This document shows, one piece after another, positions 1 to 8,470 of a DNA stretch of 64,000 nt. Within the stretch, counting starts at the first letter, position 1. The number at the start of each line of letters is the position of its first letter. The notes beneath the pieces are model-generated. The model saw nothing but the letters and a program-made list of their open reading frames with translations, did not search any database and was not told the DNA's origin. This DNA comes from Pseudooceanicola algae (lineage in GTDB: Bacteria; Pseudomonadota; Alphaproteobacteria; Rhodobacterales; Rhodobacteraceae): assembly GCF_003590145.2 (NCBI RefSeq), contig NZ_CP060436.1, forward strand, positions 3,488,501-3,552,500. The letters are read 5' to 3'. Both the position numbers and the translations under genes were made by a program.

Positions 1-105
1 GTCCTGCGTGTCGCCCAGCTCGGCCGCCATGGCGGCGCCCGTAGTCAACATGGCGCCGATGGCAAGGGCCGAGGCGGCGGTGTGGGGCGTGCGTTTCTTC
101 ATCAT
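1..105 (-). CDS. Secreted protein, N-terminal fragment cut by the window edge
   Basis: Reading leftward from an ATG at 105 (or a second ATG at 102) gives Met-Met-Lys-Lys-Arg, a hydrophobic Ala/Leu/Gly stretch and an AMAAE-type signal peptidase site, so the product is exported. A purine-rich GGGAA ribosome site sits just upstream. Only about 35 residues are visible, almost all signal peptide, so no function can be given. It lies about 60 bases downstream of the alcohol dehydrogenase on the same strand and may be co-transcribed with it. Confidence 0.55.
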   Translation of the reverse strand, partial: MMKKRTPHTAASALAIGAMLTTGAAMAAELGDTQD

Positions 106-113
106 TTATTTCC

Positions 114-141
114 CTGTTCTTGTTCTTGTTCTTGTTCTTGT
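114..141. repeat. Hexanucleotide microsatellite (CTTGTT)n
   Basis: About four and a half tandem copies of TTCTTG lie between the stop of the alcohol dehydrogenase and the start of the secreted protein, directly upstream of the ribosome site of the latter. Copy number in such a tract can change by slippage, so it could alter spacing in the leader. It is non-coding for both neighbouring genes. Confidence 0.7.
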
Positions 142-164
142 TTGCGTTATCCGATCGGTCCGTT

Positions 165-1184
165 TCAGAACCGGATCGCGTAACGGGCTGGAGCCCGGCC
201 TTCGGCCAGTTCGCGCAGTGCGCGCCCGGCGTCTTGGATAGGAATTTCGGTGACGGTGGAGGTTAGCGGATCTTTGACCTGTATCTGCATCAGCGCATCC
301 ATCTGCTGCATGGTCCCCACCGATGTGCCAGTGATGGTGATGCCCGAGCCGGTCAGCCATTCCTGGTTCAGCGGCACCGGTTCGGACACCATGGCGGCGG
401 CGACGACTCGACCCAGCGGGCGGACCATGTCGAGCATCGGCTGCCAGGTGCCCGTGGTGGGCGCGAAATTGATGCAGACATCGGCGCGTGCGCGGAGGGT
501 CTCGATCTCCGTGGCATCGGCACCATTGACCGCGAGGCTGGCACCATTGGCCTGCGACAACGCCAGTTTCGATGGATCGCGGTCGACGGCGATGACATGG
601 GCGCCGCGGCGCTTGGCGAACTGGATCGCATACTGTCCAAGGCCACCGCAACCGAACACGGCACAGCATTCGCCCGGCTCGAGCTGGGCCCGGTCGAGCG
701 CGCCATACGCCGTCAGCCCCGCACACATCAGTGGCGCCAGCGCCGAGGCCTCGCCGCCCGGCACGCGGGCCGTGAAAGCAGCATTGGTTACGACGTATTC
801 CGCGAAGGTGCCGGGCACATCCAAGCCGTGCGCCCGCTGGGACTGGCAGAAGTTGTGCAGCCCCGCGCGGCATTCGATACATGTGCCGCAGGTGTCATGC
901 AGCCAAGCAGCGCCGGCGCGATCCCCGATTGCCCAGCCTTCCACACCCTCGCCTATAGCCGCGACGGTGCCTACCCCCTCATGGCCCAAGATGAAGGGGT
1001 CGGGCGTGTTGCCGGTGTGATAGCTACCTTCCCAGATGTGGACATCGGAATGGCAGACACCGGAAGCTTCGAGCTGGATCAGAAGTTGGCCGGGTCCCGG
1101 TTCGGGTCGGGGTATCCGCTTCACGACAAGCGGGGATCCATAGTTCACGAGGACGGCTGCCAACATCGTTTCGGTCAAGGACAA
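165..1184 (-). CDS. Zinc-dependent alcohol dehydrogenase (AdhP-like, MDR family)
   Basis: A 339-residue medium-chain dehydrogenase that would oxidise a primary alcohol with NAD(P) in the cytoplasm. Catalytic zinc ligands are visible as Cys44 (GVCHSD), His68-Glu69 (GHEG) and Cys154. The structural zinc is held by Cys99, Cys102, Cys105 and Cys113. The Rossmann turn GCGGLG is at 178-183. Length and motif order are normal for the family. The gene runs toward a short secreted protein. The AT-rich region upstream contains a TTTTGTATAAA motif that recurs upstream of the IclR gene at 10.8 kb. The natural substrate cannot be read from the sequence. Confidence 0.92.
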   Translation of the reverse strand: MSLTETMLAAVLVNYGSPLVVKRIPRPEPGPGQLLIQLEASGVCHSDVHIWEGSYHTGNTPDPFILGHEGVGTVAAIGEGVEGWAIGDRAGAAWLHDTCGTCIECRAGLHNFCQSQRAHGLDVPGTFAEYVVTNAAFTARVPGGEASALAPLMCAGLTAYGALDRAQLEPGECCAVFGCGGLGQYAIQFAKRRGAHVIAVDRDPSKLALSQANGASLAVNGADATEIETLRARADVCINFAPTTGTWQPMLDMVRPLGRVVAAAMVSEPVPLNQEWLTGSGITITGTSVGTMQQMDALMQIQVKDPLTSTVTEIPIQDAGRALRELAEGRAPARYAIRF

Positions 1185-1514
1185 GTCTCCGTCGAATTGG
1201 GGGCCGTGAATTCGGCCAAGATTGGCTGTTGCACGCCATCTAGAGTTTCACACAGAAATTTGTTAGAGTGAACAATATTTTGTATAAACGGTAAATTTCG
1301 AGTAACTGCAAAAGCTTAGTTGAATGTCCGGCTGGTCGTTTCTTCAGATCTAGTTGCCAATTCTGCGTGCCGTTCCATAACTCGTCCCGGCCCAAAACGG
1401 CCGTCGCGAATCAGTTTAATAAGAGCCCGGAACAGGTCGTTTGGTGTTCTGGAGATCCGCACCGGCGAGGCGCGTCCAGCGCGGGATCTGCGCCTTGAGG
1501 TTCGGGGCTGCTCA
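1185..1514. other. Intergenic region with the likely adh promoter
   Basis: No gene is supported here. The part nearest the dehydrogenase (about 1240-1310) is clearly AT-rich and carries TTTTGTATAAA at 1278-1288, a plausible regulator site or -10 region. The rest shows no coding character and leads into an IS5-type remnant. Confidence 0.5.
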
Positions 1515-1705
1515 GGAGGGCGTTGTTGCAGAACTTTGACTGCAGACGTTTCACAACAGGAATCTAGGCGGTTAGACGGGGCGTATGAGCAAGCCTCCTT
1601 CCACCCGCTACCGCACTAAGAATTGGTCCAGCTACAACGCTGCGCATGCGCGGCTCGATGTTGATCTGGGTCGACCGAGACATGGCTTGGCTGGCGCCGC
1701 ATGAA
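1515..1705 (+). pseudogene. IS5-family insertion sequence remnant (left end and transposase N-terminus)
   Basis: An ATG at 1585 opens with MSKPPSTRYRTKNWSSYNAA, the start of a common IS5-family transposase. The frame is lost at about 1643 and continues in another frame as SMLIWVDRDMAW before homology stops near 1705. A GGGCGTTGTTGCA motif around 1517 resembles the terminal inverted repeat of such elements. The rest of the element is missing, and its right boundary coincides with the broken end of the neighbouring hydrolase, which suggests that insertion and later deletion destroyed both. Confidence 0.7.
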
Positions 1706-2059
1706 GGCCGCCGTGCCGTCGTCCGGGCTTTCGATCGTGCGGTACTTCAGGACGAATGCCGTCACGCCAAGATCGGCAAGGCGGCGCGCGACCGCCATGC
1801 TTTGCTCATAGGCCAGTCCGACGAAACCGCCGCCGGGCGCGATGATCACCGCGGTGCCGTTCGCCGCCTCTTTCGTTGGCCGGATGACCTCCAGCGTCGG
1901 CGCGCTGATATTGAAGACGAATATCTGGCCCTCTACGAGGTCCTGGCTTTCGGGGCGGGGCAGAGGCACGACCGTGCCTGCCGGATAAAGCGATATGACT
2001 GTGTCGGCCATTGCCGCCATCGGCACTGGGAGAGCGCAAAGCGCAAGAATGCGGATCAC
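1700..2059 (-). pseudogene. Secreted alpha/beta-hydrolase, C-terminally truncated
   Basis: A GTG at 2059, preceded by a strong AGGAGG site, starts a protein with a signal peptide (…MAAMADT). It has the N-terminal part of an esterase-type alpha/beta-hydrolase: APGGGF oxyanion loop followed by a VARRLADLGVTAFVLKYRT helix-strand. The catalytic serine region and the rest are gone, and the frame runs into the IS5 remnant around 1700. It directly follows the TonB receptor, so it was probably the second gene of a siderophore operon, perhaps a periplasmic siderophore or substrate esterase; that role is inference. Confidence 0.75.
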
Positions 2060-2060
2060 C

Positions 2061-4184
2061 TTAGAACCTCCTGCTGATGTTGAAGAGGATCTGCCGCTCG
2101 GCCCCGGGAACCACGCGACCACCCATGTAGCCATACATCGGCAGGTCGTACTCCGTATCCAAGAGGTTCTTTACCGCCAGCGCATAGGTCGTGCCACCCT
2201 GCGTATAGCTGGCCGAGGCGTTCACCGTTGCATAGCCACCTGTCTCATAGGTGTTTGCCTGATCGAGCGGGGTGGACGAGACCGCGTGAAGTCCGGCACC
2301 TGCGCGCCAGCCTTCACCGCTGGTCGTCCGCGTATCGTAGTCCGCCCAGATGCCGCCGGAATGGCGCGGTACGCCGGGAAGCTTTGACCCGGCAGGTGCG
2401 CCCAGCGGGATGTCTGCCGTCAGTTCGGCGTCGGTATAGGCATAGTTCGCCGTGACTTTCCATGCGCCGCCTGGTTGCCAAACCGCATCCAGCTCGACGC
2501 CTTGCGAGCGCTGTTGGCCTTCGGTGATACTCGTCAGGTATGTCGGGTCGGTCGGATCGGTGACGGGCACATTTTCGCGCTCGATCCGGAAGGCGGCGAT
2601 ACTGCCGGATACCGCGCCTCCATCGTATTTCAGACCGATCTCGGTCTGGCGGGAAAACTCCGGCTTCGGCATCGACGAGTAGAAATAGAAGGCATTGGCT
2701 TTCATTCCCTCGCTGTAGCTGGCAAAGGCCGACCATTGATCCGTAAGGTCATAGACCGCGCCGATCCGGGGCAGGAGCCTTGTTGCTTCGAGCGTGTCGC
2801 GTCGGCTGTAGCCCGCGGAATCGTAGACCGTCTCCAGATGTGCCAATCGCAGCCCGCCAAGGAGGTGCAGCCGTCCGACGGAAGATTGCATCTGCACAAA
2901 GGCCCCGGAGGTCGTGTAGGTGCCGTTGCCTTCGCCCATGGCCAGCGTCGAGGGCATGCTCCACGCGGGCCATGCGCCCGGGTTCGCCAGATCGTTGCTC
3001 CCGGCGTAGTCCATGTACATCAGCGAATAATCTTCGATCAGCGAATAATCCGCGCCGAAGAGAAGCACGTGGTCCCAACCCCCAGTGCTGAAATGCCCCT
3101 CGAAGGAAGTGTTGAAGCTGTATTCGGTCTGCTCGCCCGGCACGTAGGAATTATAGAGGTTCCAGTCGGTCGGTCCTGCATCAGGCGCGTTGGACAGGAT
3201 AATCTGGGTGATCTGTTCGACCTCGTTCTTGCCGTAGCGGAACTGGGTGCGATTGGACCACTGATCGTTGAAGTCATGCTCCAGCGTAAAGGTCAGCTTG
3301 CGCGTTTCCGTGTGGCTGTCGGGAATGTCGGGATCGCCGATGTAGAGATCGCGGTCGATGTCGAAACCCCCTGCCACCGTGCCGACTGCGGGCAGGCCCT
3401 GATATTCCTGCTGCTCCCAGCGGGACAAATACCCTTCGACCGTCAGGCGGGTATCTGTCCCGTATCCGAAGGTCAGGGACGGGCTGAGCGAGTAGCGATC
3501 CGTTTCGATCACATTCTGGTCCGCCTCGGAACGGCCATAGCTGCCGTTCATGCGGAACAATACGGTGTCCGACAACTGCCGATTGATGTCAAAGGAAGGC
3601 TCGACGTAGCGGTTCGTCCCGAATGTCAGGCCAAGCTCGGTGAAGTTTTCTGGCTTGGGTTTTTTGGTCACGATGTTGACCACCCCGCCGAGCGGAGTGC
3701 CCACGCCACCGCCGTAGAGGATGGCATTCGGCCCCTTCAGCACTTCAATCCGTTCGACGCCTGCCATAGCGTTGGCGTCGCCCGTGTTGATATAGCTTGT
3801 GATGCCGTCCCGGTAGAACTCGGCCGGGAAACCTCGCAACAGGGTGGATTCAAAGGCGGGTGTCTGAAGCGGGATCGTGCCTTGGGCCCCGCTGACGTTG
3901 CCAAGCGCCTCGGACATGGTGGTGACGGCCTGATCCTCCAGCAGCTCGGGCGACAGGACCTGAACGGATTGTGGGGTCTGCTGAAGGGGGGTTGCGGTGC
4001 GCGTTGCGCTTGAAATCGCATCGGCACGGTAGCCGTCGATGACTGCGCCGTTCTCCAGACCCTGAATGATGATCGGATCGAGAGCGATGGTCCCGAGGTC
4101 CGTGACCTCTTGGGCATGGGCAGAGGTAGCACATAGGGATGTGCTGGCGAGCAGGAGCCCGGCCAGCTTCAGGGGGTGTTTCAT
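2061..4184 (-). CDS. TonB-dependent siderophore receptor
   Basis: A 707-residue outer-membrane receptor. Residues 1-25 are a signal peptide ending AHA-QE. A plug domain follows, with QTPQSVQVLSPELLEDQ, the motif RIEVLKGPNAILYG and a GGVVNIVTKKP segment. A beta-barrel then ends in Phe, as usual for barrel insertion. The plug pattern matches ferrichrome/catecholate-type siderophore receptors of the FhuA/FiuA group. It would import an iron-siderophore using energy from TonB-ExbBD. It is followed by the truncated hydrolase and preceded on the same strand by a small His/Cys-rich protein. The ligand is unknown. Confidence 0.93.
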   Translation of the reverse strand: MKHPLKLAGLLLASTSLCATSAHAQEVTDLGTIALDPIIIQGLENGAVIDGYRADAISSATRTATPLQQTPQSVQVLSPELLEDQAVTTMSEALGNVSGAQGTIPLQTPAFESTLLRGFPAEFYRDGITSYINTGDANAMAGVERIEVLKGPNAILYGGGVGTPLGGVVNIVTKKPKPENFTELGLTFGTNRYVEPSFDINRQLSDTVLFRMNGSYGRSEADQNVIETDRYSLSPSLTFGYGTDTRLTVEGYLSRWEQQEYQGLPAVGTVAGGFDIDRDLYIGDPDIPDSHTETRKLTFTLEHDFNDQWSNRTQFRYGKNEVEQITQIILSNAPDAGPTDWNLYNSYVPGEQTEYSFNTSFEGHFSTGGWDHVLLFGADYSLIEDYSLMYMDYAGSNDLANPGAWPAWSMPSTLAMGEGNGTYTTSGAFVQMQSSVGRLHLLGGLRLAHLETVYDSAGYSRRDTLEATRLLPRIGAVYDLTDQWSAFASYSEGMKANAFYFYSSMPKPEFSRQTEIGLKYDGGAVSGSIAAFRIERENVPVTDPTDPTYLTSITEGQQRSQGVELDAVWQPGGAWKVTANYAYTDAELTADIPLGAPAGSKLPGVPRHSGGIWADYDTRTTSGEGWRAGAGLHAVSSTPLDQANTYETGGYATVNASASYTQGGTTYALAVKNLLDTEYDLPMYGYMGGRVVPGAERQILFNISRRF

Positions 4185-4289
4185 GGAGTTTCCGAAATGA
4201 AAATGCCACGTCAGCGGACGTCGTCAGACCACCGGCATGCTGTAGGAAGGTAAACCCGGACGTGACTTATCGCGTCCGGTATTGCCACT

Positions 4290-4637
4290 TCAGCTCATTT
4301 CAGGAGGGGCACGAGGCGCATGACAGTGGTTTCGTGCCTGTGCTTCGCGATAGAGAGGCGCGCTCTCCTTCCAGCCGGTGCTCGGAATGAAAACGCGCCA
4401 GATGCCGACTGGAGCCGGTAAGGGCGTATCCGGGGTCAGATGGCAGAACGGGCAGTGATGCTCGTGTCCGAGATGGTCACCGCAGATGTCGTCAAGGGAC
4501 AGACCAAGCGCTGCGACTTCGGCACGCATGATCGTGGTTTCATCAGGCGCCATCATCCGTGCGGAAGCGATGCTACCGACTGCCAGAAGCAGTACGGCGA
4601 ACAATGTGGTTACGATATGGCGTGCGCGGTATTCCAT
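4290..4637 (-). CDS. Small His/Cys-rich secreted protein (DUF2946-like)
   Basis: A 115-residue product with an N-terminal hydrophobic segment (about residues 9-26) acting as a signal or anchor, then HLGHEHHCPFCHL, a clustered His/Cys motif suited to binding a metal, and a short C-terminal tail. Small proteins of this layout are often found beside TonB receptors in proteobacteria, and this one precedes a receptor on the same strand. The metal and role are not known; assignment to DUF2946 is by resemblance only. Confidence 0.6.
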   Translation of the reverse strand: MEYRARHIVTTLFAVLLLAVGSIASARMMAPDETTIMRAEVAALGLSLDDICGDHLGHEHHCPFCHLTPDTPLPAPVGIWRVFIPSTGWKESAPLYREAQARNHCHAPRAPPEMS

Positions 4638-4783
4638 TATTGCGTGTTACAAGCCCGACGCACATTTCGCCATCATCTTCAGGCGCTGAAGGCCCGGAAT
4701 GCGACGAATAACCTCGCCTTCCATTCCAAGGGCTCGTGACTAAGGAGTAGTGCAAAGTAAGCAGCTTCTCCCAGCCATCTCGG

Positions 4784-5001
4784 TCAGGGGATTCCGCCAA
4801 ATGACTCAAAGGAAAGCGCATCAATGGCGCAGGCGGACTTGGGTGTTGGGGCGCCGACTATCGCCCCCACCTCAGAACTTTGCCATCTCGGAACGTCAAC
4901 GTCCGCCAGAAACGCCAGAACCTCTGCTTTGAAGGCTTCCGGGTCTTCCCAGTTTAATGAATGTCCAGCCGAAGGAAGTATCGCAGGGCGGGGGGCAGGT
5001 C
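4784..5001 (-). pseudogene. Alpha/beta-hydrolase C-terminal fragment
   Basis: One minus-strand frame reads AGHSLNWEDPEAFKAEVLAFL before a stop at 4784. This is the classic last helix of an alpha/beta-hydrolase, with the catalytic His in GHS. Everything upstream is replaced by an IS481-type transposase remnant at about 5002. It is a broken gene, not a functional one. Confidence 0.6.
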
Positions 5002-5169
5002 AGGCCCAGTCTCCAGATCCTCCACCGTCGCATGCTTGCGCCACTTCGCGACGGACTTGGGATTGATGCTCAGTTCCTTGCTCAACTGCGCTAGCGAAGC
5101 TTGCGATCGCTGTATTGTAGCTTTGACGGCGCACGTGGTCGCGGCGCTCACGTGACGAACTTGTCCCAT
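5002..5169 (-). pseudogene. IS481-family transposase, N-terminal remnant
   Basis: From the ATG at 5169 the frame reads MGQVRH, then AIxRSQASLAQLSKEL, NPKSVAKWRKHATVEDL. This is the helix-turn-helix start of a widespread IS481-type transposase. Homology stops after about 56 residues, where the sequence changes to the hydrolase fragment. The DDE catalytic domain is absent. Confidence 0.7.
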
Positions 5170-5289
5170 AGTGCTTCCTTCCAAGACATAGGAAAGATCT
5201 CACCATCAAACCGTGGGATCAATCACCTAGGGCGATAGCATCATAAACTGACTGATTGCGGCGGCGATACCGAGCATACGAGGCGAATG

Positions 5290-5487
5290 GCCTGTTGGAT
5301 GTCACTCAGAACTGACCCAGCATTGTCACCGAGAACTGACCCGCCCGTTTGTTATGTCTTCTGGTTCATGACGTGGTCAATGGCGCTGTATCCTTCCGTT
5401 TCTTTTTCGCTGTCTCGGAGCTGGCTTTGAAGCGGTAGCTGTCGTTTCCGGTCTCGAGGATGTGGCAGCGGTGGGTGAGGCGCGTTG
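5290..5487 (-). pseudogene. IS21-family remnant: istB C-terminus and one element end
   Basis: The minus-strand frame ending at 5366 reads RLTHRCHILETGNDSYRFK, the C-terminal signature of the IstB helper ATPase of IS21 elements. Between 5300 and 5345 two copies of a GAGAACTGACCC-type repeat occur, as in the ends of IS21 elements. The rest of istB and all of istA are missing: upstream of the RLTHR codons the sequence is a 629-bp repeat that also occurs at 23.5 kb. Confidence 0.7.
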
Positions 5488-6105
5488 CATGTTCAAGTCC
5501 AGTGCATGAGGGAGCCATCCCGGCCGCATCGGAGAGGCAGCAGGGCGGGCTATATGGGGTACAGGATGAACGCGCGTGTTCCGCGGTGCCTTTAGGCAAA
5601 GGTGGGCGGGATGGAAAAAAGAAAGTCTTGCGAAAACAATAGGCTCCGAGAGTTTTCGACGCGCTGTTTCCGCAGTCCTGGCTCGCCATGACATGACATC
5701 GGACCAGGTTCTCGCATCGGAGTTCGGCATGAAATTTCTTCGATACGCAACCAAGTGGGGAGTCGGAGGGATGTTTGCCTCCCGTTATGGTGGCGCGATG
5801 GGGCGAGTGTTTTCCGCATAGGATGTACGACTGGCGTCTTTGGGGAATCACGCACAGGGGATTGCACGCCCTTGCCTGGCGAAAGGATACCGCGAGGCTG
5901 GTCGCCATAGTTCCCCGGCTGTCACGCCTTCTGTTCAAAACGACGCCATCCGACCAACGCGTCACGCTTTTCCTCGACCTCTTGCGACAAGGTAACTTGG
6001 GCTTGAGCGGCGCTTAGCATGCAATGTCTATGCTGGTCTCGACGGGGACTTACGGTCGCTCGGCGTGCATCCTGGGCGCCTCGCTCCCATAATCACATAC
6101 GGCCC
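5477..6105. repeat. 629-bp repeat, copy 1 (direct repeat of 23535-24163)
   Basis: Near-identical, with a handful of substitutions, to 23535-24163 in the same orientation. The left edge is GAGGCGCGTTGCAT. It joins istB here and the DUF6634 gene in the other copy. The right edge runs into a GAAGGTC...GGGCCG sequence shared with dispersed repeats. Short open frames exist on both strands, but none is recognised or well preserved. It could be part of an unknown mobile element. Confidence 0.75.
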
Positions 6106-6199
6106 GGACCGGACCTTCACACGCTGCGCAGCTAAGGTCGGCTTCGAGTCCACTTTGACCGAATGCCGCACAACACCCCAAAGGCTGCTTTGCGGATTG

Positions 6200-7195
6200 C
6201 TATCGCTTGATAGACCAGACCATTGCGGTCTCGTAACCAGCAGATTCCAGCAACTCGATCTTGGAAGCCCAACCCGCCGGACAGACGACAAACGCGGCTC
6301 CTATCCCACGGTTCACGAATGCCGCCTCAGCCGCTCGCAATAGCGCGCTCGCACCCTCACCACCGTGGTTGAGAGCCACCGGGTTGGCCAGTTCAGAGTG
6401 GTAGAAATCGTCAATCACTCCCGTCCCCGTGATGTTGTGGGCAGGGGGAAAGTGCAGCCGTGAGGCGGGCTGTGCGATGATGTAGCCCTGCAAATCCTCG
6501 GACTCGCCCTGAACCATCATGTCCCGATCGCGAAGCGTTAGGCTCCGCGTCATCCACACCGAAAATCGGGGATCAGCGTCAGGATGGATTTCCCAAAACG
6601 GGTCGATGTCAAAAAGAACCTGCCGGTTCTCGGCGCTGCACTCAACGATACCCGGAATATCGTCTTCCGTCGCTTGTCGAACACCGACTGGCATTCCCTG
6701 ATCGCCAAGATCACTGCGCGACAGATAAAGTGTCAGAGGCTCATAGCCGCTCGCCTCAAACGCGGTTCGCCAAGCTTCGCCCGCCACGTAGGATGCCAGT
6801 TTGATCCGCGCACCAGCTTCGTGAAGTGCGTCCTCGGCTGCGACCAATAGGTCGTCAACAGTGCCGCTCGCCGCATTGGCAGCAACGAAGGAGTCTGGCA
6901 AGATCAGTCCCGGCTCGCCGAACGGGCCTGCATAGATTGGAGGGACCGGCAGCATCATAGCATGAATGACACCCGTGATCTGACCCCCATCGTCCGCGAC
7001 ATGCCAAAACTGTCGAAAGGGTTGTTGCTCGGCCGTCAGCGCAAATGTCAGCGCCTTCTCGATCTGCGTGGGCGCGTCATCTGCCATCTTCCAGAGGATG
7101 GCATCCTCTGCATGACGTTCCTGCGCATCTAGCATAAGAAGATCGACCAGGCGCGGAATGTCGTCAGGTGTCGCTGGTCGGTTTATCTGGGTCAT
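6200..7195 (-). CDS. Tandem GNAT-fold acetyltransferase-like protein
   Basis: About 331 residues from the ATG at 7195 (MTQINRPATPDDIPRLVDLL), a typical GNAT beginning. Two related halves are visible: the first at about 1-150, the second beginning near residue 170 (VRQATEDDIPGIVECSAE). It would transfer an acyl group from acyl-CoA to an unknown small molecule. A longer frame reaches 7249, but the ATG at 7195 starts exactly at the domain. It is divergent from the LysR gene at 7313, so that regulator may control it. Both flanks are repeat-rich. Confidence 0.75.
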   Translation of the reverse strand: MTQINRPATPDDIPRLVDLLMLDAQERHAEDAILWKMADDAPTQIEKALTFALTAEQQPFRQFWHVADDGGQITGVIHAMMLPVPPIYAGPFGEPGLILPDSFVAANAASGTVDDLLVAAEDALHEAGARIKLASYVAGEAWRTAFEASGYEPLTLYLSRSDLGDQGMPVGVRQATEDDIPGIVECSAENRQVLFDIDPFWEIHPDADPRFSVWMTRSLTLRDRDMMVQGESEDLQGYIIAQPASRLHFPPAHNITGTGVIDDFYHSELANPVALNHGGEGASALLRAAEAAFVNRGIGAAFVVCPAGWASKIELLESAGYETAMVWSIKR

Positions 7196-7312
7196 TGCTC
7201 GGTCTCGTTTAGCTAGTGCTGCTTGCCCGTTTGTATCGGCCGCCTGCACTGAATTGACAAAGCAAGATAATTACAGCATCGTTTAGAAAAACTATCGCCT
7301 CAAAGGTATCGA

Positions 7313-8176
7313 ATGAAGAACGTGAACCTCAATGCGCTTCGAGTGTTCTCCGTCGTCGCATTGCACGGGAACCTGCAACGCGCGGCTGAGGAGCTGAACC
7401 TGTCGCGTGGTGCGGTCTCTCAACGGATCAAGCAGCTCGAAATCGAGCTGGGGGTGGTTCTTCTCGTGCGTGGCGCACGCGGCGTCTCGCTGACCCCGGA
7501 GGGTGAGCGCTGTCATGCAGCGATGGAAGAAGCGCTCGCTATACTGGGCACTGCATTGGTGAGCATCGGCGAGGACAGTGATCGCATCACACTTCACCTT
7601 GGGTCGTCCACCGCAACGAAATGGCTGATGCCCCGGATGGACGTTTTCTCGGCCAAATTTCCGAACGTATCCCTGACCACACAGGTCCACGAGCAGATTC
7701 TGGCGCGCAGTCTCGGCCGGAACGAAATCGCGATTTGGCCGGGCAAAGCCCGCGACATGAATCCAGCTCACCGATCGCACCGCTTGGCTGATATCCGCCT
7801 GGTTGCAGTATGCAGTCCTGATTTTCTGCGACCGGATTGGCCAATGGGGCTGGAGACGTTGCTGACGCTGCCGCTACTTCAGGATGCGCATCGGCGGTGG
7901 GAAAAGCTGATCCAGGAAACCGGGTACGGTGACACACACAAACTGCTCAACTTTGACCGATCTGCCTTGGCTCTCGATGCTGCTATCGGTGGTCACGGCA
8001 TTGCCATCGCGCCGACTTACATGGTGGAGAACGATCTTCTGTCAAAGAAACTGGTGGAGATTTGGATCGATCCCGGCCCCTCTGATGATGGGCTCTATAT
8101 CTCGTGGGCAAAGGACCATTTGGGCCAGACGCGCATCAAACGGATCGTTGATTGGATTGTGTCTGAATTCGATTGA
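7313..8176 (+). CDS. LysR-family regulator (GcvA-like)
   Basis: A 287-residue LysR protein. Residues 1-62 form the winged helix-turn-helix (LNALRVFSVVALHGNLQRAAEELNLS… then KQLEIELGVVLLVR). From about 90 it has the periplasmic-binding-like effector domain. The AVSQRIKQLE turn and the GATEDGIAIAP-like GGHGIAIAP near the end place it with GcvA-type members. It is transcribed away from the GNAT gene with about 117 bases between them, the usual arrangement for an autoregulating LysR gene and its target. The effector is unknown. Confidence 0.9.
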   Translation: MKNVNLNALRVFSVVALHGNLQRAAEELNLSRGAVSQRIKQLEIELGVVLLVRGARGVSLTPEGERCHAAMEEALAILGTALVSIGEDSDRITLHLGSSTATKWLMPRMDVFSAKFPNVSLTTQVHEQILARSLGRNEIAIWPGKARDMNPAHRSHRLADIRLVAVCSPDFLRPDWPMGLETLLTLPLLQDAHRRWEKLIQETGYGDTHKLLNFDRSALALDAAIGGHGIAIAPTYMVENDLLSKKLVEIWIDPGPSDDGLYISWAKDHLGQTRIKRIVDWIVSEFD

Positions 8177-8470
8177 AGCAGACCTTCGGTTCTGGAAGGC
8201 GAATGGAAGCAAGGTCCCGCGAAGCGGTCCTTGCTGGAAAACGCAGCGAACGGCCGCTCTCCGCCCTTCCATGTCGATCAGTCGCCTAGTTCGGGCGAGA
8301 ACGTGGCGGCGCCGCCGCGTGATGTCCTGGAGCCGGTCGTGTGAGCAGCACTAGGGGCGGTTTGCAGACCTTCGCTGCAAGTGCGCGATTATTGGTTCTC
8401 ATAGTGCAAAGCCGACATTCCCCCCTGCCTGCGCGGTAGCTCTTGCCGCGACATGCGCCAAACGCGCCCT
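8177..8470. other. Gene-free repeat region with a hairpin
   Basis: No coding sequence is supported. It holds a strong hairpin around 8212-8237 (GCAAGG…CCTTGC arms), a 102-bp sequence at 8262-8363 that recurs at 29717, and from 8356 the start of the block that is inverted and duplicated at 24267-28181. Confidence 0.6.
8262..8363. repeat. 102-bp direct repeat, copy 1 (with 29717-29818)
   Basis: CGCCCTTCCATG… to …GGGGCGGTTT is the same in both places as far as can be read by eye. One plus-strand frame ends ENVAAPPRDVLEPVV-stop and may be the last codons of an unidentified transposase. The two copies flank a 21.5-kb interval. Confidence 0.8.

Noticed and set aside
2475-4013. Long plus-strand open frame (512 codons)
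   Set aside because: Exactly antisense to the TonB receptor, with no recognisable domain; a by-product of high GC content.
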